10,558 nucleotides of DNA from positions 1-10,558 of the forward strand of contig JAZQOZ010000015.1 in the NCBI GenBank assembly GCA_045628085.1. Reading direction: 5' to 3'. The notes beneath the pieces were generated by a model. It ran no database searches, was not told the origin of the DNA, and worked only from the letters and a program-made list of their open reading frames with translations. Shown one piece after another: positions 5,470 through 10,558 of the stretch; the stretch's first letter is position 1; each line of letters starts with the position of its first letter. This stretch comes from Firm-04 sp045628085 (GTDB taxonomy: Bacteria > Bacillota > Clostridia > Oscillospirales > Ruminococcaceae). A program made the translations under genes and the position numbers.

Positions 5470-5498
5470 AGTATACCATATATTTTATTATTTGTCAA
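5470..5498 (-). promoter_or_regulatory. Promoter of the GH10-like gene
   Basis: On the minus strand TTGACA (5498-5493), 17 bases, TATACT (5475-5470), with TGG just before the -10 box. The leader would be about 60 bases. Confidence 0.8.
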
Positions 5499-5548
5499 CA
5501 ATACTCAAACAGAAAGTTCAGTAAAACTGGTTTCCTTTCTCTCTTAGA

Positions 5549-5573
5549 ATATATCTGCTGTCAGGATATATCT
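5549..5573. repeat. Paired ATATATCT direct repeats in the divergent spacer
   Basis: ATATATCT occurs at 5549-5556 and 5566-5573, roughly midway between the two facing promoters and 17 bases apart. A shared regulator site is possible, but the AT-rich motif may be chance. Confidence 0.2.
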
Positions 5574-5623
5574 TCCGTAAATGCACAGCATCCGAAATAG
5601 ATTATGAAATTATCAAAAAACAC

Positions 5624-5652
5624 TTGAAATCAGTAAAATTTTATGATATACT
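5624..5652 (+). promoter_or_regulatory. Promoter of the GH11-like gene
   Basis: TTGAAA (5624-5629), 17 bases, TATACT (5647-5652). The leader is about 100 bases and begins with a small GAATG/CATTC hairpin (5667-5681). The promoter's position rules out the upstream ATG at 5643 as the start. Confidence 0.75.
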
Positions 5653-5759
5653 ATATAAAACATACAGAATGTTTTTCATTCCGGCAGCATCCATTGAACA
5701 TCCGTAAACTTTCCGCATCGTTCATTCCATTCATTCTATTTACGAAAGGAGCGCTTTTT

Positions 5760-6716
5760 ATGAAACACAAAAGATTTTTCAGTTTATTATTCGGAACTGT
5801 ACTGGCTTTCAGTACACTGCCCTTCGCTGCATTTGCAGAATCCGGTGAGTTTTTCACTGTTGATGAGAACGCAGCTGAAATCAGCGGCATCTCGGATTCC
5901 TACAGCTATGGCATTCAGCTGTATGAGGACAAAAACGGCAGCGGCTCGCTCACCCTCGGCGCAGGCTGCACGTTCTCGGCAGAATGGCAGGTTCAGGCGT
6001 TTTCGGATTTGTCAGCATATCGCGGCATCGCCATACCGGAACGAATGAGATTTACCGACAATAGTCATATCGACGTTAATTATGCCGCAGACTATACTGC
6101 CTCCGAAAATGGATATTTACATCTGGGCGTTTGCGGTCATTTTTCCGAACCGGATACCGAATTCTACATCATAGAGGACTGGGTAAACTGGTGTCAGGCA
6201 GAGCCGAATGGCAAAATGGTTACGATTGACGGAGCGCAGTATTTCATTTTTAAGTATACGAAAATGGAACACGACTTCGCCAACGGCACGGTAAAAGAAA
6301 TCACACAGTATTACAGCGTCCGTCAAAACAAAAGAACATCCGGACATATTACTGTATCCGATCACATCAAAGCTTTGCAGAAAATCGGTATGGAAACAGG
6401 TTACCTCACTGACGTTACACTGAGAGCAGATGCTTATGACAATACCGGCAGTATGACTGTATCGAAATTATTTTTTGATGTGTATGGCTTGAAGAAAGAG
6501 GATACGCAAACCGCTGAGAACAGCGATTTTCCTGCCGGTGATGTAAACTGTGATAATTTGGTCACGATCGCAGATGCGGTTTTACTGCAAAAGCATCTGC
6601 TTGGCAATCAGCCGCTGACAGACACGCAGTATGCACAGGCAGATATATCGGGCGACGGCTCGGTCAGCGCGGCTGATCTCACCCTATTGAAGCATCAGCT
6701 GCTCTATTCCGAATAA
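5760..6716 (+). CDS. Secreted GH11-like dockerin protein
   Basis: 318 residues counted from the ATG at 5760, chosen because AAAGGAG sits 8 bases before it, a signal peptide begins there (MKHKRFF, hydrophobic core, AFA-ES cleavage near 26), and the in-frame ATG at 5643 overlaps the promoter. GH11 jelly-roll landmarks: GSGSLTLGAGCTFSAEW (60-76), DVNYAADY (105-112), TEFYIIEDW (133-141), QYYSVRQNKRTSGHI (183-197) and the final strands to about 242; then a short linker and a type I dockerin with calcium loops at D261VNCDNLVTIAD and D295ISGDGSVSAAD. The nucleophile aligns with E134 and Y136 is kept. The acid/base position aligns with D224 in ADAYDNTGS instead of Glu, the conserved Tyr-Gly-Trp is CGH (125-127), and the thumb PSI motif is missing. 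Likely exported and cohesin-bound; activity uncertain. Confidence 0.82.
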   Translation: MKHKRFFSLLFGTVLAFSTLPFAAFAESGEFFTVDENAAEISGISDSYSYGIQLYEDKNGSGSLTLGAGCTFSAEWQVQAFSDLSAYRGIAIPERMRFTDNSHIDVNYAADYTASENGYLHLGVCGHFSEPDTEFYIIEDWVNWCQAEPNGKMVTIDGAQYFIFKYTKMEHDFANGTVKEITQYYSVRQNKRTSGHITVSDHIKALQKIGMETGYLTDVTLRADAYDNTGSMTVSKLFFDVYGLKKEDTQTAENSDFPAGDVNCDNLVTIADAVLLQKHLLGNQPLTDTQYAQADISGDGSVSAADLTLLKHQLLYSE

Positions 6717-6742
6717 ACACGTTTTCACAGCATTCAAAAACG

Positions 6743-6774
6743 GCAGCGCAGTTCTATTACTTGAACTGCGCTGC
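6743..6774 (+). terminator. Terminator hairpin copy 1, T tract lost
   Basis: A perfect 12-bp stem GCAGCGCAGTTC / GAACTGCGCTGC with an 8-base loop lies 26 bases after the GH11-like stop codon. No T run follows; the structured element begins at the next base. Bases 6744-6774 are repeated with two differences at 7036-7066. Confidence 0.6.
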
Positions 6775-7035
6775 TCAGCTTGTCGATAAAGTCATGTACG
6801 GTGAATCGCTCTGCGATCCACATAGGGGTGCCCTCTATCGCAGGGCCCCCCTCTCTGAAAAACGATCCACCGGATCGTTTTATCAGATTCACCCCCTCGG
6901 AGCTCCTAAAGTATAGGGGAGTTTCGCTGTCTGCGGACAGCGCCCAAAGGCTCTGCCTTTGGAAACCGCAAGCCTTTGAAAAGGCTTGACCGAAACTTTT
7001 ATTTTGGCATCCACATAGTTTTTCGACAGACTGGA
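6775..7035 (+). repeat. Non-coding element of nested hairpins with imperfect terminal inverted repeats
   Basis: The ends are related: TCAGCTTGTCGATAAAGTC at 6775 and the complement of bases up to 7035 (TCCAGTCTGTCGAAAAACT). Inside are GGTGAATC/GATTCACC (6800-6807, 6886-6893) enclosing GCCCT/AGGGC and AACGATCC/GGATCGTT hairpins, then AGTTTCG/CGAAACT (6920-6926, 6991-6997) enclosing three perfect hairpins in a row: GCTGTC-TGCG-GACAGC, CCAAAGGC-TCT-GCCTTTGG and CAAGCCTT-TGAA-AAGGCTTG. No credible ORF exists. It resembles, from memory, dispersed hairpin repeats of gut Ruminococcus and relatives, and could be a MITE-like or REP-like unit or a structured RNA. Confidence 0.65.
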
Positions 7036-7073
7036 CAGTGCAGTTCTATTACGTGAACTGCGCTGCTTTTTTT
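7036..7073 (+). terminator. Terminator hairpin copy 2, intact with T7
   Basis: CAGTGCAGTTC / GAACTGCGCTG with one G-U pair and an 8-base loop, then GC and T7 (7067-7073). It is probably the original terminator of the GH11-like gene, now 292 bases further away. Confidence 0.8.
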
Positions 7074-7191
7074 GTTTTTGATTCTGAGCAACTGCTGTTC
7101 CGTCCTCGTATAAAAAAGCGTTAAGCAATTCTGCATAAAAAGTGCCGTTCAGTTTTGTGTAGTATGACCCCATATTTTATGCAAATAAAAG

Positions 7192-7220
7192 TTGAAATCC
7201 TTTGGAATGCGTGTTATAAT
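7192..7220 (+). promoter_or_regulatory. Promoter of the EamA/antiporter operon
   Basis: TTGAAA (7192-7197), 17 bases, TATAAT (7215-7220). The leader is about 55-60 bases. Between 7074 and 7191 I see nothing else. Confidence 0.75.
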
Positions 7221-7284
7221 AGTTTTATCATATCATTTTCAGAAGGGAGTGTGAGATCAAACGGCAAAATTCAAGGGCAGCATC

Positions 7285-8187
7285 ATGCTGCTTACAGCTT
7301 CTGTTATTTGGGGAACTGCTTTTGTAGCGCAAAGCGAGGGAATGAATTATATTGAACCTTTTACCTATAATGCGCTGCGTACACTGCTCGGCGGCTTGGT
7401 GCTGATTCCTGTTATTCTTGCATTCAAAGCAGCCAATAGAAGCAAAAGTGCAGGAAAAGAGCAGTATTCTCTGAAAAATACGGTTGTAGGCGGAATATGC
7501 TGCGGCGTATTCCTGTTTGCCGCAAGCTCCTTTCAACAGGCTGGTATCGTTGATACGACCGCAGGAAAGGCAGGCTTCATTACCGCACTGTATGTCATAA
7601 TCGTGCCGCTGATCGGGATCTTCTTCCGCAGAAAAGTACCGCTGCGAATGTGGCTTTTTGCAGTGATCGCCGTGATCGGTTTCCGGCTGCTGTGCATCAA
7701 GGAAAATTTCAGTATTTCGCGCGGCGATATACTGGTGCTGATCTGTGCGTTTTTCTATGCAGGGCATATTATGGTGATCGACTTTTTCACGCGGAAAAGC
7801 ACCGATGTCATGGTCATGGCGTGCATACAGTTTTTTACGGCAGGAATACTGATGACAGGATGTATGTTTCTATTTGAGGAGCCGACCGCTGCCGGCATTT
7901 TTTCGGCAAAATACACGATTCTATACGCCGGGATCATGTCAAGCGGAGCAGCTTACACCTTGCAGATGATCGGACAGCGGTACACAGAACCCACTGCCGC
8001 GACACTGCTGATGAGCCTTGAATCTGTCTTTGCGGCGCTTTCAGGCTGGCTCATACTGCACGAAAGCTTCAATATCAAGGAATTGATTGGCTGTATCTTT
8101 GTATTTGCAGCCGTTATTCTGGCGCAGCTTTTCGGCGCAGAAAAAAGTAAAATGAATGGAGAGAATCATGAAAAAGTATCTGAGTAA
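7285..8187 (+). CDS. EamA/DMT-family membrane permease
   Basis: 300 residues with about ten membrane helices in two EamA repeats (about 1-135 and 146-283). Family marks: IWGTAFVAQ in the first helix, TTAGKAGFITALYVIIVPL (91-109), and EPTAATLLMSLESVFAALSG (235-254) with HESF after it. These drug/metabolite-type carriers move small metabolites; the substrate cannot be predicted. Start: ATG 7285 has AAGGG seven bases upstream, but it begins directly in the first helix, whereas relatives start about 8-12 residues earlier. Upstream the same frame reads KFKGSI, typical of the family, then hits TGA at 7252-7254 with no ATG, GTG or TTG between. A GTG at 7251 would join this sequence if one A of the A4 run (7266-7269) were absent. 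The end overlaps the next gene by 20 bases. Confidence 0.82.
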   Translation: MLLTASVIWGTAFVAQSEGMNYIEPFTYNALRTLLGGLVLIPVILAFKAANRSKSAGKEQYSLKNTVVGGICCGVFLFAASSFQQAGIVDTTAGKAGFITALYVIIVPLIGIFFRRKVPLRMWLFAVIAVIGFRLLCIKENFSISRGDILVLICAFFYAGHIMVIDFFTRKSTDVMVMACIQFFTAGILMTGCMFLFEEPTAAGIFSAKYTILYAGIMSSGAAYTLQMIGQRYTEPTAATLLMSLESVFAALSGWLILHESFNIKELIGCIFVFAAVILAQLFGAEKSKMNGENHEKVSE

Positions 8188-9829
8188 GATCATTTTTGCA
8201 GGCATTGTAGTGGTTTTCATTATATGCTGCTGTATCAATGCACCTCTGTCCGGCGCGGTCGGTTCACTCTGGTCGCTGCTTCCGCCGGTCGTTGCGATCG
8301 GACTTGCCCTTATCACGAAAGAGGTTTATTCTTCGCTGTTTATCGGTATTCTTACAGGCGGTGTCCTGTATGCAGCATCGAACGCATCCGGCTTTGAAGG
8401 CGTATTCAATGCCGTTCTCAATGACGGACTGATCTCGAATCTTGCTGATTCTTATAATGTCGGCATTCTCATTTTCCTTGTTATACTGGGAATCATCGTT
8501 GTTCTGATGAACAAGGCAGGCGGCAGCAAGGCCTACGGCGATTGGGCTGCTGAACACATCAAAACACGCGCAGGCGCAAGTCTTGCAACATTCCTGCTCG
8601 GCGTACTGATCTTTGTTGACGACTATTTCAACTGTCTCACGGTCGGCTCGGTCATGCGTCCCGTAACGGATAAACACAAGATCTCACGTTCCAAACTCGC
8701 TTATCTCATTGATGCAACGGCTGCGCCTGTTTGCATCATCGCACCGATCTCGTCATGGGCAGCAGCAGTCAGCGGTACGATCGAGGGGGTCAACGGCATT
8801 CAGCTTTTCATCCACACGATCCCCTATAACCTCTACGCGCTGCTTACCCTCATTATGGTCGTATTTATTGCGCTGACCGACATGGATTACGGCCCGATGA
8901 AAACACATGAACGCAATGCGAAAAACGGCGATCTCTTCACGACCAGAAGCACTGTTTATGCGCCGGACGATCAGCCTGCACATTCCAAAGGCAAGGTCAT
9001 TGACCTGATTCTCCCTGTTGTCATCCTGATCGCCCTGTGTGTGCTCGGCATGATCTATTCAGGCGGTTTCTTCTCCGGCGAATCATTCGTAGATGCTTTT
9101 GCGAACTGTGATGCTTCATTCGGTCTGTCACTCGGTTCGCTTTTCGCCCTGATCATCATTATTGCATACTTTATGTGCAGAAAAGTCCTCACCTTTACGG
9201 AATGCATGGATTCGATCACAGCAGGATTCAAGCAGATGGTTCCTGCAATTCTGATCCTGACATTTGCGTGGACGCTCAAAACCATGACCAATCTCCTTGA
9301 GGCAGGCCCGTATGTTTCCGGTATTGTCCGGAGTGCATCCGGATTTATGGTTCTGCTTCCGGTGATCCTGTTTATAGTGGCAGTCGGTCTTTCCTTTGCA
9401 ACCGGTACTTCATGGGGTACATTCGGTATTCTCATCCCGATCGTGACCGGCGTATTCTCGGAAGAAATTGCAGCAGTATCAACGGTATCCGGTATTCCTG
9501 AAATGACGATCATCTGTATTTCGGCGTGTCTGGCAGGAGCAGTCTGCGGCGACCACTGCTCACCGATCTCCGATACGACCATTATGGCATCCACCGGCGC
9601 ACAATGTGACCATGTCAACCATGTTACAACGCAGCTCCCGTATGCATTTACGGTTGCAGGCGTATGTATCGCCGGCTATCTCATTTCCGGTTTTATCCAG
9701 AATGTATATGTCGTACTTGGTGTATCCATTCTTCTCATGATCGGTGTACTCATGGCGATCAAGATGCTTTCCAATAGAAATAAAGCGTCCGCTGATACAC
9801 CGGCTCCGGTCGGTAAGTCCAAAAAATGA
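8168..9829 (+). CDS. NhaC-family Na+/H+ antiporter
   Basis: 553 residues if started at ATG 8168, preferred because GGAGAG lies 4 bases upstream; ATG 8156 in the same frame would add four residues but has no comparable site. A polytopic membrane protein of about 11-12 helices. Signature segments: FVDDYFNCLTVGSVMRPV (149-166), PVCIIAPISSW (187-197), ATGTSWGTFGI (411-421), and CGDHCSPISDTTIMASTGAQ (460-479), the hallmark of the Na_H_antiporter/NhaC group with its conserved acidic and polar membrane residues. The family exchanges external protons for cytoplasmic sodium, though some relatives carry organic acids or amino acids with the ion. The gene starts inside the EamA gene and shares its promoter, so the two are translationally coupled; a strong terminator follows. 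The C-terminal tail (540-553) is short, basic and soluble. Confidence 0.88.
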   Translation: MKKYLSKIIFAGIVVVFIICCCINAPLSGAVGSLWSLLPPVVAIGLALITKEVYSSLFIGILTGGVLYAASNASGFEGVFNAVLNDGLISNLADSYNVGILIFLVILGIIVVLMNKAGGSKAYGDWAAEHIKTRAGASLATFLLGVLIFVDDYFNCLTVGSVMRPVTDKHKISRSKLAYLIDATAAPVCIIAPISSWAAAVSGTIEGVNGIQLFIHTIPYNLYALLTLIMVVFIALTDMDYGPMKTHERNAKNGDLFTTRSTVYAPDDQPAHSKGKVIDLILPVVILIALCVLGMIYSGGFFSGESFVDAFANCDASFGLSLGSLFALIIIIAYFMCRKVLTFTECMDSITAGFKQMVPAILILTFAWTLKTMTNLLEAGPYVSGIVRSASGFMVLLPVILFIVAVGLSFATGTSWGTFGILIPIVTGVFSEEIAAVSTVSGIPEMTIICISACLAGAVCGDHCSPISDTTIMASTGAQCDHVNHVTTQLPYAFTVAGVCIAGYLISGFIQNVYVVLGVSILLMIGVLMAIKMLSNRNKASADTPAPVGKSKK

Positions 9830-9844
9830 TACGAAACTGAAAGA

Positions 9845-9875
9845 GGCAGCCTACAGGAAAGGCTGCCCCCTTTTT
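9845..9875 (+). terminator. Terminator of the EamA/antiporter operon
   Basis: GGCAGCCT / AGGCTGCC (9845-9852, 9860-9867) with a 7-base loop, then CCC and T5. It lies 16 bases after the stop codon. Confidence 0.88.
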
Positions 9876-9923
9876 GAGCGTTCACAGTACAAATCGTCTG
9901 CATCATCATCGCCCTTTGGACAT

Positions 9924-9959
9924 AAAAGCGGGAAACGACTGAATGCCAGCCGTTTCCCG
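9924..9959 (-). terminator. Terminator of the right-edge gene, minus strand
   Basis: On the minus strand CGGGAAACG / CGTTTCCCG (9959-9951, 9937-9929) with an inner CTG/CAG extension is followed by CTTTTAT. It lies 30 bases past the stop at 9989-9991. Confidence 0.75.
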
Positions 9960-9988
9960 AATGTCAGATATCAAACATGAAGAATATT

Positions 9989-10540
9989 TCAGATTTTCTT
10001 CTGCATACCTTTTTCAGGTGTTTTTTGGAGTTCGCTGCGAAGCTGCTTCGATTTTTCTGCATCCGCAACAGTCTTTTTCGTCTTTGCCAGATCTGCGAGA
10101 AGTTTTTTGCCCTGCCCATCCAGCGCCTCCTGCACCAGTTTATCAACCGGTACCGTATTCAGAAGCTGTTTCAGCGAATCGCTGTCCATCATTTTCTGAA
10201 CTGCCTTATCAAATTTTTCCTTCGGTTTATAGAATTCCGATGCTTCACCATCAGCATTCTTCGCAGTATTTGCTGTAATGATTTCTGCGAACGGCTTCAT
10301 CAGCTCGACTAATGTCGGTGCAGCAGACTGTTTGAAGATATCCTGCAGTTCAGACTGAGCTTTTTCGATCCGTTTATCAAATTCCGACTTCTCCTGTTCT
10401 CCCGGCGTTACGGCTTCAAACGGTGGCAATGCACCTGCAGGCAATACATCTTCAAAAAATTGCTGCGGTTCTTTTTGGAAAACGGACTTACTCTTTTTCC
10501 GGTTTTCTTTCAGCAAAAAGAATTCATCATCGTCATCCAT
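9989..10540 (-). CDS. Hypothetical charged helical protein
   Basis: 183 residues from ATG 10540; I do not recognise the family. It begins with an acidic run MDDDDEFFLL, then a basic patch KENRKKSKS, a Pro-rich stretch (33-46), and from residue 50 to the end a Lys/Glu/Gln-rich helical region with likely coiled-coil character (SEFDKRIEKAQSELQDIFKQ at 52-71, and 142-176). There is no signal peptide or membrane segment, so it is probably cytoplasmic. A GAAGAGG site lies 8 bases before the ATG, but the frame is also open upstream to the window edge (reading EEASE), so the true start may lie beyond it. It converges on the antiporter operon and has its own terminator. Confidence 0.6.
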   Translation of the reverse strand: MDDDDEFFLLKENRKKSKSVFQKEPQQFFEDVLPAGALPPFEAVTPGEQEKSEFDKRIEKAQSELQDIFKQSAAPTLVELMKPFAEIITANTAKNADGEASEFYKPKEKFDKAVQKMMDSDSLKQLLNTVPVDKLVQEALDGQGKKLLADLAKTKKTVADAEKSKQLRSELQKTPEKGMQKKI

Positions 10541-10558
10541 TTCCGATGCCTCTTCTCT

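Noticed and set aside
5586..5692. CAGCATCC repeated at 5586-5593 and 5685-5692, and again at base 1
   Set aside because: An eight-base match with no regular position relative to the promoters, and a third copy in unrelated sequence, suggests coincidence.
5643..5759. 39-residue N-terminal extension of the GH11-like protein
   Set aside because: The extension overlaps the -10 box, has no ribosome site, and would bury the signal peptide that begins at 5760.
6889..7173. 94-codon minus-strand ORF across the hairpin element
   Set aside because: It runs through perfect hairpins and a terminator; the reading frame is a by-product of the structured repeat.
7228..7767. 179-codon minus-strand ORF
   Set aside because: Antisense to the EamA gene; the translation is Cys/His/Gln-rich low-complexity shadow sequence.

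Overview
The window looks like chromosome from a fibre-degrading gut or rumen clostridium, most likely Ruminococcus or a close relative. Two adjacent secreted proteins have xylanase folds and type I dockerins (the plug modules of cellulosome-type complexes). Spacing of the sigma-A-like promoters is uniformly 17 bp, ribosome sites are strong AGGAGG types, and the replication-protein fragment belongs to a type common on clostridial conjugative elements. The species cannot be fixed from the sequence alone.

Layout. (1) Bases 1 to about 1270 look like the decayed right end of an integrated element: the first codons of a probable IS630-type transposase, a winged-helix replication-initiator-like gene that stops beside it, a consensus promoter that now drives only a 30-codon coding remnant, two hairpins oriented as terminators for the minus strand, and a repeat-rich terminal zone. 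(2) At 1271-1323 lies the 3' half of a tRNA-Leu(UAA), cut at the anticodon loop. This is what a tyrosine-recombinase attachment site in a tRNA gene leaves behind, and the tRNA's terminator follows. (3) 1506-2852 is a self-contained operon for a two-gene (split) chromate-transporter-family pair, closed by a bidirectional terminator. (4) 2907-6716 is a divergent pair of dockerin proteins: an 831-residue GH10-like protein on minus and a 318-residue GH11-like protein on plus, each with a clear promoter in the shared 357-bp spacer. (5) 6743-7073 is a terminator hairpin present twice as a 31-bp direct repeat, with a 261-bp non-coding element of nested hairpins and imperfect terminal inverted repeats between the copies. 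(6) 7192-9875 is a transporter operon: an EamA/DMT permease overlapping an NhaC-family Na+/H+ antiporter, with promoter and terminator. (7) The right edge holds an unrecognised charged, helical protein on minus with its own terminator.

How the genes fit together. The dockerin pair is the functional core. Both proteins should be exported and docked onto cohesins, and both carry xylanase folds, yet each has substitutions at positions normally almost invariant in its family. The GH10-like protein keeps both catalytic glutamates but has lost the neighbouring Asn, His, Gln/His and Trp residues. The GH11-like protein keeps the nucleophile, but aspartate stands where the acid/base glutamate should be. 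Two unrelated xylanase folds altered side by side, behind facing promoters, is the most unusual thing here; it suggests altered substrate, altered mechanism or non-catalytic binding roles. The flanking chromate-type and antiporter operons look like independent housekeeping or ion-homeostasis units.

All homology statements come from reading the translated sequence and recalling family motifs; no search was run.
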